A stretch of DNA of 64,000 nucleotides from an uncultured Ruminococcus sp. (GCA_902763365.1 CACWRT010000017.1:1-64000), one strand, 5' to 3'; positions 27,601 to 34,239 are shown, counted from the stretch's first letter. The notes: a model not told the origin generated them from the sequence alone. Made by a program: numbers and translations.

Positions 27601-30131
27601 ACCATTTTTTCATCTGTAGCAAATTTATCGACCCAAAGATATGAGGTATTTACTACCCGGCTCGGTGTACTTATACTGCTCGGGGGATCGTATTTGGATT
27701 CCGTCGCTTCCGCACCACTGGCAAGCGTACCGTTCGGAGTCAGTGTGGTAGTCATGCTTGGATCGCCCTCGGGAGTTCGAGTGTACTCAGCAATTGTAGG
27801 ATACTTTGCGCTGTTTGCAAGAACGTCAGCCGCTGTTGTGCCTGTATTTGAAACAGTATACTTGAAAATATCCGTCTCGGCAGCTACCTGAGTAAGTGTT
27901 TTAAGACCTGCATTTACGTTATCAAACTTTGTTACCTCAGCGATCTTCATTCTGCTGAAATTAGGTGTAGGAGAATAGTTGAAACGGATAAGAAGGTTTG
28001 AATCCATCATACCACGTTCCATATAAAACACGGTCATAGTATGAGTCTTGCTTGTATATTCATCCTTATTTGTTGTATTATTATGAGTTATACTGTCAGC
28101 CATTAAAGTTGACAAACTAATTGTACTGGATGGATTTGTGCTCGGTGTTCTGATATCTGCACTAAGATCATTTACACCACTACCCGCACCAATAGATATT
28201 GCTTTATCTACAGTAGCCGTTTTAGCGGCAAAGTCAATAATACCGTGAGATTTATTATGATCTCCGCCCATATCAAGTACAAGCTTGCCGTCTATAAACA
28301 CCCAAAGGTCATCGTCACCTTCAAACTCAAAGATTGTATGAATTCTTGTTGTACTGTCCTTATCCTTTACATTTGTACCATCATCATTGCAAGTCACAGG
28401 CCCGACACATCCGTCAGGTTCAAGCTGGAAGTCCATTTCAAATTTCGCACCAAAACCAAGATTGTGATCATTTGTCCTGCTGCTGTTTTTTGAATCACTA
28501 GTGTTAAACGGAAAGAAACCAGGGTTACCGGCAAACTGTATCTGCGTACTGCTCTCACTAAAGTACCCCTTATGGTCATCAGGATTTGAAGTATTGTAAT
28601 TAAATTGCAAGTTAGAATCTGCCGCTTTAAACTGATAGAATCTTGCTTTTTCACCATCTTTGTTAGCATTAGCACTTATTGTTACATTAGTGAGTGCAGT
28701 TGTGACCTCATAGAATGGGAAAGTAATATCACCATCATCATTAGCATCAGTATCATAGTACTTCATCAAATTATTATGTTGCCTCGCCCACATCTCATCA
28801 AAATAAGGAAGTTCTGTTGTTCCATTAGCATCAAGCAAATTTCCACGAGAGCCACCCAATAGAGTGCCATATACCAATCCTTGTGTGGAAGCCTCTCCTC
28901 TGTAATTAAAATGATTGGTTGCTGTGCTGGTACTGTTGTTTTCTGCACCAGTCTGGCTCTTCAATCCCATATTAGCTTGCCATTTGAAGTTATTATATGC
29001 CGGTGCATTACTGCTTGAGTATCCGCTCGCATAATTATCTTTCCAAAAGCATCCAAAGTACAGTGGGTTAGTATATAAAGTATCATATATGTTTTCGGAA
29101 TCAGAACTTTCATAAATAACATATTGCTGGGCATCACTCGGATATTGATAGCGGTATTGATCATTTGTACCACCTATTGTATTTTGGGCTATGTATTTAC
29201 ACTCGTAAATATATCCGTCACTACTGTCCCAATTATTATTTGCTAAATCTCCTTCATTCGTATTCCAATTTGAATTGTTGTTGATATTTGTAAATTTTAT
29301 TTTAGTAGGTGTGAAACTAATATTTCTAGTATCATATATAAAATCATTATTTGCTTGACCATTAAAAAGAGTCATATCACCAGATGCGCTGTTTCCATAA
29401 TCATCTCTAAGTTCTACTTTTACATTAGTAATTGTGTCGGTAGTGGTCACCTTAAACCTTATCAACCTACTTTCTACTACACTCTGATCAAACTTGTAAG
29501 TTTTACCCGCATCCATAGCTTTGTATATTTCAGGCATACTATTACCTTTTCCACCATTATTAAAAATCACTTTATTGGGTCTGTTTGCTGGTGTAAAGCC
29601 ATATGACGTAGGATTAAATGTACAAAAGTACTGATTTTCTGTAAAATCATATGTCATTTGTATTCCAGGCCACGAAGTAGTAGGATTGCCATCACCACGC
29701 CAAATATGTACCCATATAGAATCTGTTTCGGCGAATTGTGTGGATTTTGGTTTAAATAAAATGGTAATATTATTATTTGCTGAATACTTAGGTGTAGAAG
29801 CTATATTACTTTGAGAAATTGCCTGATTAAATACAGTATATGCATCAACGTACCCTTCTTCTTTTTGATTACAATTGTTATACCCGTGCTGAAGCTCATA
29901 GTCCGAAACATAATCGAACATTGTCACCTTGTTGTTGTTAGTATACTTGCCGCTGTATTTGTAGCCGTCATTGGTCGTACCGGCGGACATAGTTGAACTT
30001 GATTTATCCGTGTTGGAAGAATGTATGTCAGCAGTAAAAGCCATTAGAAAATTCTGTGAAATAACTGCTATAAGGAATAATAGAACGACCAGATATGATA
30101 GTTTGCGAAGTCTTGTTTTATCTATTTTCAT
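15639..30131 (-). CDS. Giant secreted adhesin 1 (4830 aa): fibro-slime, DUF7601-like repeats and starch-binding-like modules
   Basis: The ATG at 30131 follows AAGGAGCGG and opens a signal/anchor segment (LSYLVVLLFLIAVISQNFLMA). Domains in order are a CBM26-like module (about 120-215, ending KVIFNNGG) and a fibro-slime domain (about 460-730, DDDLWVFIDGKLVLDMGGDH). Nine DUF7601/Cna_B-like repeats of 100-130 residues follow (about 1000-2235), each with L-x-K-x-L at the start and ITNTY at the end. They are interrupted by a SpaA-type domain near 1605-1720, and further SpaA domains follow near 2240-2400. About ten beta-sandwich modules at 2430-3910 carry WPG and VIFNDG motifs typical of starch-binding modules. 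SpaA domains at 4135-4410 precede a C-terminal module (4457-4830) shared with giant 2. No LPXTG or C-terminal helix is present. The repeats predict a protease-resistant, isopeptide-bonded stalk with glycan-binding sites. Confidence 0.88.
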   Translation of the reverse strand: MKIDKTRLRKLSYLVVLLFLIAVISQNFLMAFTADIHSSNTDKSSSTMSAGTTNDGYKYSGKYTNNNKVTMFDYVSDYELQHGYNNCNQKEEGYVDAYTVFNQAISQSNIASTPKYSANNNITILFKPKSTQFAETDSIWVHIWRGDGNPTTSWPGIQMTYDFTENQYFCTFNPTSYGFTPANRPNKVIFNNGGKGNSMPEIYKAMDAGKTYKFDQSVVESRLIRFKVTTTDTITNVKVELRDDYGNSASGDMTLFNGQANNDFIYDTRNISFTPTKIKFTNINNNSNWNTNEGDLANNNWDSSDGYIYECKYIAQNTIGGTNDQYRYQYPSDAQQYVIYESSDSENIYDTLYTNPLYFGCFWKDNYASGYSSSNAPAYNNFKWQANMGLKSQTGAENNSTSTATNHFNYRGEASTQGLVYGTLLGGSRGNLLDANGTTELPYFDEMWARQHNNLMKYYDTDANDDGDITFPFYEVTTALTNVTISANANKDGEKARFYQFKAADSNLQFNYNTSNPDDHKGYFSESSTQIQFAGNPGFFPFNTSDSKNSSRTNDHNLGFGAKFEMDFQLEPDGCVGPVTCNDDGTNVKDKDSTTRIHTIFEFEGDDDLWVFIDGKLVLDMGGDHNKSHGIIDFAAKTATVDKAISIGAGSGVNDLSADIRTPSTNPSSTISLSTLMADSITHNNTTNKDEYTSKTHTMTVFYMERGMMDSNLLIRFNYSPTPNFSRMKIAEVTKFDNVNAGLKTLTQVAAETDIFKYTVSNTGTTAADVLANSAKYPTIAEYTRTPEGDPSMTTTLTPNGTLASGAEATESKYDPPSSISTPSRVVNTSYLWVDKFATDEKMVGKTTGTISDRNNGGDLFLMYGTNDSVYDKSNTGKESSAEFEKQFKKGSTMQIVQGTTPYLLTRTPAVTSHATLYNASNGAINAANNSSRSLASYYTTTNKIVDRNGNEFEPNGDGSFIFSNITAAINPSAANPTDENLAVMLTEYFINQVNTGAISVTKSLDPDDNVSDAFTFQVDFDGVFGVAGVDATDYSTVEVVKTNPAETTTLTSTGTFTLVKGQTATISGIPYGTAYSITESSPSVNYQQKSVTGTLSGTTDTTTKSGTVVNTRLTNSLTLRKTVTGTDAPTNQTFTFNVTLTAPTGVDLSNYVIKQKIGGGEEANFTSPTVFTMQAGTDVVISGIPYGTQYSVTETGTLPRYWSVTSGNTQTGTIGSTASTAEITNNYSYPVGSLSLQKSLVGNAGTSVGTSTPFEFEIRLQNSTRDLTKFMTELPTGSEVTQNNPNDFKFKVNVTAGDNPLKTVNNIPVGTTYIVSETTDLTVSPFDISWSSDSPKSGTIQTENTTYTATITNTHQQTGKLILDKDLFTTQEQNAFGSTSFDYTVVLQNNNVNLKDYITNTPIEWNGESAGVAHQCTIVVGVTHGSNVEITNIPYGTSYTVSENISGTNWQHVAASTSGLSGSVNSSTPSPTAKITNTYKTGELKLQKLLGSGTSTSDYGSKLFTFNVTLTNNSVDLTKYFTNGTSGCTSVSSNEATFSFSNVTYNDVNSTLKSITNIPYGTTYAVSEGTLDTGWSQTAASNISGTINSNEITAQITNSYSQRSLSLTKVDENNSSLKLANAQFVLLKLKADFNESTARSDFESSTAYTALSSYYDGFDTNSGQNFKTDSNGNITVTTFNGSAIADGNYFFYEVTAPDGYNVNNNPIGHVLHISSSSATASDTRTDPRKTADLTLKKQLAGDYGNIVNNDTKFKYTVTLEAPEKDTANVIDLTNYNITIGGTAVSATYESSNHQYVISNIEVSKNSSVTIAGLPYGTKYTVVEQTENLPDTNGMGTWGTPSYDANRTGTIDANGTDVTTTVTNTFTRSKGKLVLNKALAGGYTYHTVPDNFTFNVELTPPSGISSLDSYGITGAVIGTISGNKYSFNVSVPKTGNVEINNIPYGTKYTVSETNGANYTSSGSVTNHTLDSASKSVTITNTYTYPEGTLTLKKELVKTGYMGTEVNDTTPFTFHVTLSNTDPGVDLSTYGIGYNNSSRVTIVSSSANQYVCDVEVKSGDVDLVKITKIPYGTTYTVTETTVKQDWSKSGEVTTSATIDSSNSKGTVTITNTYDPYTIDLLLQKRLEGGSSIPSGTDNDTLFVFNVHLEGLGNITSIAYEGHDSGTATVTDGEADFTVNVSASQAVTIKNVPKTAYYKITENITRNNLTVIGENSGNVKLDLTNNTVVITNTYSTPPSENSVTLTKTDSQTGSKISSGAASFTLYEFGTLPSDFFESEVTKSQLSAAGTIIESGLKLDSSGQITVSGNDTIKIGKWYMFFEDSAPSGYIINNYLNINKFVQVTDLVRNANLTYTNDRHTTETDVEKVDKDNVGTKLSGAEFELYYKENTDPPTYSINDPVIAPMLAATSNLVDTNKPSVPSVQKDGTETVTMYNYDSETPPSSSNENWILPRTDNDYIYFRDFEPGTGEWDPGFGDSSDKNGHAWLKTWPGTNEHGQSKEICYDQQNHNYWFAAQFSASGKSTVEYAVWERFLDQYNGLDTVVWKIQPPDGYTDVRFLLYDGSNCIRTTTKFTYQLGKVYTKTSWGGQYANQNGNNCYFNVPVDGGVNLSSYYGSVAQADGGTDMRNQYTNSAGLKQADRYIDTPQKIVFHCNSKIVWHNIHIEFFSDESGSIPIGQKAPGYMMEPYAHADKNTYRINGYLTYELTIPEGAKSFRINNGNGESSGTYGYNFRTAVTKLYNDTTNNPLIEGKNAALYKNYHNYFMLKNGSESNVTNGCSLELTNWPNSFIRYVGDNPDESYKNTEEIESDYDYVYFAAPSDWNGHVYAYFYGGGDLRKDNWQRACYSIWPGLAPVGAQYNDGTQYNSDIYTYSHSGSLNNSTDNGNASNPDTTFKFTKNDTKYTVYKLRVPLGDRINYDHVIFNDGLSLSNGGHETKVIQYAPGNIYFADRSTVGHFKNNPTTTYTGRGDYLYVRTTGADTANYDDLHVTFYYSNNAQMLQGGDGYVMKYSGTNGGYTYYKIPIPAGAAKFKVNNGYDQNMNIISQTSEMGEIFELNASGNENISQTFTKRHMVYTLSGSTLTKAYPQFNESGTTQTNTSTDPYPSPRGDYIYISGLSEKPTVKFYDSSDAEITTASDIKVNKHQTSDSQWYSVGIPLNAKTFSINAETTKYPVYDKVSAITGEGQTTGGMYYSASGTALTLTWPEFVETPGAGYAAYSDDNSYTTGLRGDALYLVSDDLDTWGGMTVTFYKADGTPISNGTTTDIHPNYIGHLAAASDSASAVPGETTAVTNAVGCWFKVNIPEGAATFVAKNGGVTSAEGKIYRLRGTTSPYRNDYTLGNMQYRISNTGALTLFYPLFTENPAYSMPGHDDITSTSGITLIEENQTLMNEAAQVPGSASSTDDSPILYPTSSDTVTYQWTEGTEDTNIYFEKPSTWSGTPKIYLYNSSNSKTSWDASPEMTYVSGNVYKYDVGSDNWKYVVFRVNDTDRYPANGINWDISAFNYGKGKIFRSTTTSGNDTTHVYFQRPEWKDNSNNYYWGENYAYFWKGSTNSGWDSATKSEVFGTVTANNTTYSNVWQHDIPTNFTPDNLVFYNQKTNATYYVKTSDLTYKAGYLYKLSANPSGSISTSSDSRTAITAVEVGQVQTGTTSWSIEDYSGAGSTATYTSQYQPEDRYGYINDVASLSDYTTDLAGTNMTTNNFIKIVDEYDNSGTPSHYLADPYIIFYSDTAGTTRIDTVDSTVSGSSLNSKGISVKSAKLSNTGAQPGSGLTSDPYIIRLPKAAKSVKLFDGTTQIGGLITLDNDGGSTLTVTKPESVYVLTKIAQSKDGGASLTSDARKTDSDYIYYKGDEFGSNIHAYFYGDTNGEFSAWPGTEPAFSYKDNSDNTVYAFQIPSINNVSSNYYPYVIFNDGAAYLSSTKMSTAQNATGGVVYSKDSGNVQYGTTPDTQAYVLTSTTKTSAQTANYSMTGTNGQYVFFINNGTKNLISHSSLSDDRYVLDDVHIIFYTDAQGVNAIGSGQGEHEYKLDKLSDETETYRIQIPAGAKYFRITNGQGKGGVSGYNNYRKSEVKELTPNGIYQFVASAASSEGYINGTVPTSLAEISTPEYLLELTNERNIVDDIEEPPVTEKYDVLLARIVTGADGKTDKITWLKPAQGHENEIPQQTVDSEYLNNTIADLNVSGRKVITVKTGDYYWKEITAPTGYEISTETQEFVISENTVSPSVTQFGDEKSKGAVQLTKIAGQATAANGGTALGENLGAGYGFLLYQVGSDGSGTLVSGVAKKANKSEYYYVGTNAAAQTSMASATDTSNNHIWEVSGSSLVIYNKAGSDENASNGEKTTVTSANGTAIIDYKYVKPLLTDNNGIIYIENLPVGSYYLEEVITPDQSYSNNMIHGWLYNASTQTYSYDDRMHNEKDYSYIKNRVDFVVAANNTDGSVLELTCKDQKTPAYIRLFEHINEYRPNEWGDPTFIFKIKQTHTYSDSNNDPRNAIYTPIDDGKEYIVALTVDDHGKMSVDTFTQQNENTNYKNWFLETTAKNYSYPRCTIVGNTDDSKYANERMFGLNSEGMLEVEPGKYTISRLNTSRYEFVTNYYRYWTSQDNICAQPTYDSNTQQYKIGGSNYYLWYNGTSPGYDYNPSKNGAYDWTEGETMTLKLEPYRFADIHYYDKVAYYDKYSHNDTEVNNFYTVNETGGGINAVKGIRVEYRGRVPVPTSGNAVITVNTAENKNRLWNSLSEGNLDAYFINADGTERAMTQTEKQNLVISYNGTDETFRGKFSFNSANSTITISDPQDYCDHVYTLTAAYNGYDNLLTSTTFDIAFASNKTTP
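15642..16750 (-). other. C-terminal module shared by the two giant proteins (copy in giant 1)
   Basis: Starting at NEWGDPTFIFKI, this region of about 370 residues is homologous to 42200-42930 in giant 2. Shared blocks are WGDPTFIF, the P-G-(K/T)-Y-x-I-S segment, SRYEF, YxDKxSHxxTxVNxF, K(G/A)IRVEY and a last beta domain with DGTE(R/V)AMT and DxVYTLxA. It is the only part other than generic repeats common to both and replaces the expected sortase signal. Confidence 0.7.
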
Positions 30132-30268
30132 TTTCACCGCTCCTTTTGTGTAACTGAATGGGTAACTAAAAATGCTGTATGTAAATATGTATACGTATAT
30201 CGGACGGGTCGCCTCGCCGAAGTCAATGTTCATTATAATTACCTGTATAAAAACATATATCCAGTTTC

Positions 30269-30297
30269 ATTTTAGCACGTTTTTGTTATATATTCAA
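30269..30297 (-). promoter_or_regulatory. Candidate promoter of giant adhesin 1
   Basis: On the minus strand TTGAAT (30292-30297), 17 nt and TAAAAT (30269-30274) give a leader of about 130 nt to the ATG at 30131. The rest of 30132-30416 is AT-rich and holds no gene. Confidence 0.5.
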
Positions 30298-30416
30298 TAA
30301 AAATATTCTATTTATTTAAATTTTTTTATCACAACTTATTTTGTGACGGCAATGTATTTTATTTCATTCCTTTAAGAAATTATCCGTAACCACACTAATT
30401 GACGTAATCGTGAGAT

Positions 30417-32555
30417 TTCAGTACCAGTTCCGATCTCAAAAAAGCCCGCAGATTTCTGCCTTCTCGCCCGCATGATAAGCCGCTTTCCGCCCGAATCAGT
30501 CTTTTTGCCCGCACAACATTTGCATGGTTCACCTCTAAGGATGAAGTTACTAACAGACTTTCAGCTAACGCTGACTACGGCGTAAGCATAGTCGAGTCGT
30601 TCGCACCTCCGAAGAACTGGATTCCGGGTCAGGAAATTAATAAGGATGTTTACGCTCTTAACTCCGGAACAACACCTGCATATGTAAATGAAGATGTTTC
30701 AGGTAAACTTACCTATACAGTAGTGAAGAAGGTAGCTGACGTTTCAGAAGCTAGTGTAACTCTTACGGAAGATGAGGTTGATTCAATTAAAGCCGGTGCA
30801 CACCTTGCAGGTGCATTTAAAGCAGACGGAACTGCCATGTCAGCTGCTGAGATTGGCAACAAACTTGATCCGGCAACCGGCGATATTTATGAATACTTCA
30901 ACAATGGCGAAAACACCGATCCGAGGACAACTGATGATTATACTCCAATAACAGCCGGTCTGTATATTTTCAGAAGAAGTATAAATGTTAAGGGAGAAGA
31001 TGATCAAACCGAAACTTTCAAGTATGAAGGATATTATTTCGATGCAGCTACTAAGAAGTATTATAAGCTTACTGACCTTAAGATCAACGAAAAAGTTTCA
31101 GGTGAAGCGGGCGATAATATAGGAAAAGACGGAAATCTCACAAAGATGCCTACTGTAATGTACGGTAAAGAGGAAACTAAAACTGTAACACCTAAGCTTA
31201 AATATGAAGCTGCAGTTACAACAGGAACTGGTACACATCCTCAGAGACTTGTTGCGGTGGTAAACACAAATGATGGAAATCCGACAAACGGTGCGGTTGT
31301 TGATACAGCAAATCAGAACGTGACGGGTGCAGGTAAAGCTTTACAGAATTTGAATGAAGCTAAAACAGCACTTGACACTGCATATGCAGCCTATGTAGCA
31401 GCAGGTAACACATATAATGCGGCTTTGACAACAATTGATTACTACGCAGGCAAAACAAATGATGAATCGATAACAAATGTAAGTTTTACATATGTAACGA
31501 GTACCACTGAACCTTCCGATAACGTCGCTGCTTTAACAAATGCAAGTATAGTTGCTCCTGGTATTTTGAGAAGTGAAATAGATGAATATAATACTTTGTT
31601 GGCAACATTTAATGGTTTGGCATCACAGATAACAAATGCTGGAACTGCAGTAACAAATGCTAATGGTGAACTATCAACTGCTAATACTGGTGTAACAACT
31701 GCTCAAAACGCCTTTGATACTGCAAAAACTGATTACAATTCTGCTTTAGGACAGGATTATGATGCAGACTTGGCTGCTATAGGAACACCAACAGCAACTG
31801 ACGGAACAATTTACACAGTATGGCAGAAAGAACAGGCTTTAAAAGAAGCAAAAACTAATCAAGCTGAGAAACAGGCTGCATATGATGCAGCTGTTGATGC
31901 ACAGAATACCCTTACTGCACAGAAAGAAAACCTCAGAAATAAGCTGGTTGCATTGGCTGCTACAATTAACACAAATGTGATGGCTCTTAATACTGCAATT
32001 GGTGAAAGAGATACAAATGCAGACACTGCAGCAGGTAATGGAACAGCTCCAAATGATTACAACGCTAAAGAGACCGCATATGAAAATGCTCTTGCAGCTT
32101 ACAATGATGCTTTGAAGGCATATAATGATGCTCGTGCAGAGTATGAAGCAGCCGAACACGAAGGTCACGATATTAAGATTTATATAAATCTTTCTGATGA
32201 TGTAGTTACTACTGGAAATACTGCAAAAGATAAATGGCAGCTTATTCCGATAGTAGCAGGAAACGCTGAAGCTGATGAAGTTGCACACTTCTACTACACA
32301 GGTATCCTTGAGAGCGGCGAATCTTCTTCTAAGCTTATCGACAGCGTAGTTCTTGCAGATGATGTAACTCAAGACGCATATAAGTATTTTGATTTTGATC
32401 TCAACATCAGCCTTGATTCTGTTCAGGTTACATATTAAGATGATCAAAAGACACTCAGCACAAAGGCGGTTGAAGCTAATGCTGCTGCATTTGAAACCAG
32501 AAAAGCTAACTTAACCAACCCGACTGATATTGAAACTCCTGTTCTTTGGAATTAA
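30417..32555 (+). pseudogene. Broken TasA/camelysin-like paralog
   Basis: The open frame from about 30414 reads TTFAWFTSKDEVTNRL, then a segment close to the intact TasA-like protein at 36039-37565 (FAWFTSKDEVTNRL, ADYGVSLVEEF). No in-frame ATG precedes it, and the expected basic, hydrophobic signal peptide is replaced by RKARRFLPSRPHDKPLSAR-like sequence. An in-frame TAA at 32436-32438 follows ISLDSVQVTY. Beyond it the same frame continues (DDQKTLSTKAVEANAAAFE... to ETPVLWN) to TAA at 32553-32555, matching the QVTKDQDG region of the paralog, so the stop is probably a nonsense mutation. The middle contains Ala/Asn/Tyr-rich coiled-coil-like repeats (AYENALAAYNDALKAYNDAR) absent from the paralog. 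Without a start and signal peptide it is unlikely to be exported. Confidence 0.75.
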
Positions 32556-32596
32556 TCCCTGACAGTTTTCCATACGCAATAACTAAATAAATAACA

Positions 32597-32635
32597 AGCC
32601 CCCGACACGCTGGTAAAAACGGTGTGTCGGGGGCT
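32597..32635. terminator. Hairpin after the broken TasA gene
   Basis: A 12-bp stem AGCCCCCGACAC/GTGTCGGGGGCT (32597-32608 and 32624-32635) with a 15-nt loop separates the pseudogene from the toxin-antitoxin array. It lacks a long U-run. Confidence 0.6.
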
Positions 32636-32758
32636 GACTTATTTAGTTAAGTGGTGAGTATAAGCTTTGTTAATAAGAAACTCTGTACACAGTGTCGAAT
32701 CATGATATAATACAAATGTTGCCGCCTCCTACACTGGTACGGAGAGGAGGTATCATCT

Positions 32759-32845
32759 ATGGATCCGTTTGTATCGTTCATCGTTTCTGTTATGGCAAGT
32801 ATAGTAGCCTACTGTATTTGCAAATGGTTGGACGGAGATGAGTAA
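32759..32845 (+). CDS. Type A toxin peptide A1 (28 aa, Fst/par-like module)
   Basis: The peptide has a short acidic start (MDPF), one hydrophobic helix and the tail CKWLDGDE. The central VMASIVAYCICKWLDGDE is nearly identical in five copies. Size, single helix and WL-charged tail resemble Fst/Ldr type I toxins, which insert in the membrane. The promoter is TGTACA (32684-32689), 16 nt, TATAAT (32706-32711). The leader folds CCTCC (32725-32729) onto AGGAGG (32745-32750), hiding the ribosome binding site, as in Fst. TTGCCG at the 5' end (32719-32724) can pair with CGGTAA just after the stop (32848-32853). Toxicity is inferred. Confidence 0.75.
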   Translation: MDPFVSFIVSVMASIVAYCICKWLDGDE

Positions 32846-32884
32846 ATCGGTAACCAACCTCAGGTGTTAGCCTACCCGGTACAT

Positions 32885-32962
32885 AAAAGGCAGTCCCCAC
32901 ACAAGCTGCAACCTTGTGTGGGGATGTTTTGTTCCTATGGAACACATTCGTATCGTTTGCCT
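32885..32962 (-). ncRNA. Antitoxin RNA of A1
   Basis: The promoter on the minus strand is TTGACA (32992-32997), 17 nt, TAGAAT (32969-32974). The RNA ends after the 11-bp hairpin 32895-32905/32913-32923 in CUUUU. Its 5' part is the complement of 32934-32961 (CTATGGA, then GTATCGTT), a diverged copy of the toxin start region at 32757-32780, so it can pair with the A1 start codon in trans or cis. Confidence 0.72.
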
Positions 32963-33143
32963 GAATGTATTCTACCACTTTTTCTAAGCCTTGTCAACAG
33001 GTTTGAAAAATTATATCCCCCGGCAGTCACGCCTTTACGGTATGGCTGCCGGGGTTGATTGTTTAGTTAGCGTTAACGTTTGTGAGTATTGTGCGGCATT
33101 TTTCATTGACACAAAGACAAAATTATTGTAAAATATACTTGCA

Positions 33144-33234
33144 AGGCGATCAGCCTACGGATTGCGGCAGTCCCCGTATTTCAGAAGGGGGCGAAAAACT
33201 TTTTAAAGCCCCCGGATTGAAAGGGGGCGGGTGT
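33144..33234 (+). promoter_or_regulatory. B1 leader with two competing hairpins
   Basis: After the promoter TTGACA (33106-33111), 17 nt, TAAAAT (33129-33134), the leader contains GGGGGC, GCCCCC and GGGGGC in order (about 33187, 33208 and 33223). The middle block can pair with either neighbour; pairing with the last one hides the AAAGGGGG ribosome binding site. The 5' end AGGCGATCAGCC...CGGCAGTCCC is complementary to 33373-33400. Confidence 0.55.
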
Positions 33235-33327
33235 ATGATTACATACAGCGATTTTTATCAGCTTATCATTGCGATTTGCGAAGTAATAACGGTCTATATG
33301 CTCATCAAAAGCTCAAAAAAGAAGTAA
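33235..33327 (+). CDS. Type B holin-like toxin peptide B1 (30 aa)
   Basis: The 30-residue peptide starts MITYSDFYQLIIAI, has one hydrophobic helix and ends SSKKK. The M(I/L)TY opening and the KKK end match putative holin-like toxins (Hol_Tox, related to TxpA/BsrG-type type I toxins). A strong AAAGGGGGC site is 8 nt before the ATG. The stop codon is inside the terminator stem AGTAACCG/CGGTTACT (33323-33330/33348-33355), shared in both directions with the antisense RNA. It lies between A1 and A2. Confidence 0.75.
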   Translation: MITYSDFYQLIIAICEVITVYMLIKSSKKK

Positions 33328-33407
33328 CCGCCTGACCCTAAACAGAACGGTTACTTTTTACTGATTCTATAAAGGGACTGCCGTAGTTGGCTAGTCGCCT
33401 TGTTTCT
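33313..33407 (-). ncRNA. Antisense antitoxin RNA of B1
   Basis: A perfect promoter, TTGACA (33437-33442), 17 nt, TATAAT (33414-33419), starts an RNA that runs into the 3' end of B1 and ends at the bidirectional hairpin and a U-run. Its 5' sequence AAGGCGACTAGCC...CGGCAGTCCC almost repeats the 5' end of the B1 mRNA itself. The DNA there is an inverted repeat of 33144-33174. Confidence 0.7.
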
Positions 33408-33536
33408 GTCTATATTATAGTGTTTTTTTGTGCTTTTGTCAACCTTGTTTTTGCAAAAACGCTGTACATATGTGTCGGAATATGATATAATACGATCGTT
33501 ACCGCCCCTATACCGGTACAGGGAGGGGGTGCGACC

Positions 33537-33623
33537 ATGGATCCCTTTGTATCATTTATTTTTTCCGTCATGGCAAGTATAGTAGCCTACTGTATTTGCA
33601 AATGGTTGGACGGGGATGAATAA
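33537..33623 (+). CDS. Type A toxin peptide A2 (28 aa)
   Basis: This copy differs from A1 by one residue in the helix (SFIFSV for SFIVSV). The promoter is TGTACA (33463-33468), 17 nt, TATAAT (33486-33491). The leader pairs CCCCT with AGGGAGGGGG around the ribosome binding site. TTACCG (33499-33504) can pair with CGGTAG after the stop (33625-33630) using one G-U pair. The start region carries CATGGA and CTTTGTATCATTT, both copied downstream in the antitoxin gene. Confidence 0.75.
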   Translation: MDPFVSFIFSVMASIVAYCICKWLDGDE

Positions 33624-33661
33624 TCGGTAGCCAACCTCGGATGTTCGCCTATCCGGTACAT

Positions 33662-33740
33662 AAAAGGCAGTCCCCCACAAGCCGACACTTGCGGGGGACG
33701 TTTTTTATGCTCCCATGGAACATCTTTGTATCATTTGCCT
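33662..33740 (-). ncRNA. Antitoxin RNA of A2
   Basis: The promoter is TTGACA (33770-33775), 17 nt, TAGAAT (33747-33752). The terminator hairpin is CCCCCACAAG/CTTGCGGGGG (33672-33681/33688-33697), followed by TTTT on the minus strand. The RNA contains the complement of CATGGA and CTTTGTATCATTT, the exact 13-mer found after the A2 start codon. Confidence 0.72.
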
Positions 33741-33895
33741 ACCTGCATTCTACCACTTTTCAGCGAGTTTGTCAACAGATTTGAAAAATTATATCCCCGG
33801 CAACCACTCCTTTACGGTATGGCTGCCGGGGATGATTATTTAGTTAGGGTTAGCGTTTGTGTGTATTGTGCGGCATTTTTCATTGACACAAAGAC

Positions 33896-33962
33896 AAAAT
33901 TATTGTAAAATATACTTGCAAGGCGATCCAAAATTATTGTAAAATATACTTGCAAGGCGATC
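33896..33962 (+). promoter_or_regulatory. B2 promoter with a 34-bp tandem duplication
   Basis: TTGACA (about 33883-33888) and TAAAAT are spaced as in B1, but the block from AAAATTATTG through the -10 to AAGGCGATC is present twice in a row. The second -10 has only TTGCAA as a possible -35, 18 nt upstream. The duplication gives two possible start sites and doubles the 5' GGCGATC sequence. Confidence 0.65.
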
Positions 33963-34046
33963 AGCCTACGGATTGCGGCAGTCCCCATATTTCAAAAAGG
34001 GGGCGAAAAACTTTTTAAAGCCCCCTTGATGAAAGGGGGTGGGTGT

Positions 34047-34154
34047 ATGATGATTACATATGGCGAGCTTATGCAGACCATCGGTGTCATTGTTGCCATC
34101 GCTGGTTTTATTGTCACTGCAATAAAAGTCAACCACGATATAAAAAAGAAGTAA
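34047..34154 (+). CDS. Type B holin-like toxin peptide B2 (35 aa)
   Basis: The peptide reads MMITYGELMQTIGVIVAIAG..., one hydrophobic helix and then a basic tail NHDIKKK. The start at 34047 has the same distance to AAAGGGGGT as in B1; a second ATG follows at once at 34050. The leader has the same GGGGGC/GCCCCC/GGGGG competing pairs as B1. The stop is inside the bidirectional terminator stem AGTAACCGC/GCGGTTACT (34150-34158/34175-34183). Confidence 0.75.
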   Translation: MMITYGELMQTIGVIVAIAGFIVTAIKVNHDIKKK

Positions 34155-34239
34155 CCGCCTGTCCTGCAAACTGAGCGGTTACTCTCTTTGTAACTAATCA
34201 TTTCAGGGACTGCCGTAGTTGGCTGGTCGCCTTGTTTCT
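34141..34239 (-). ncRNA. Antisense antitoxin RNA of B2
   Basis: The promoter is TTGACA (34269-34274), 17 nt, TATAAT (34246-34251). The RNA starts AAGGCGACCAGCC, contains CGGCAGTCCCTGAAAT and ends at the shared hairpin with a U-run. Beyond the promoter, a plus-strand hairpin with TTTTT (34295-34337) could end a longer toxin mRNA that overlaps the whole antisense RNA. Confidence 0.7.

Noticed and set aside
15735..30153. Many plus-strand open frames of 60-215 codons inside giant gene 1
   Set aside because: They are antisense frames of a highly repetitive Thr/Asn-rich coding region, lack ribosome binding sites and resemble no proteins.
31839..32447. 202-codon minus-strand frame opposite the broken TasA gene
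   Set aside because: Its composition (Cys, Ile and Ser runs) is what the complement of an Ala/Asn/Thr-rich repeat gives; no ribosome binding site.
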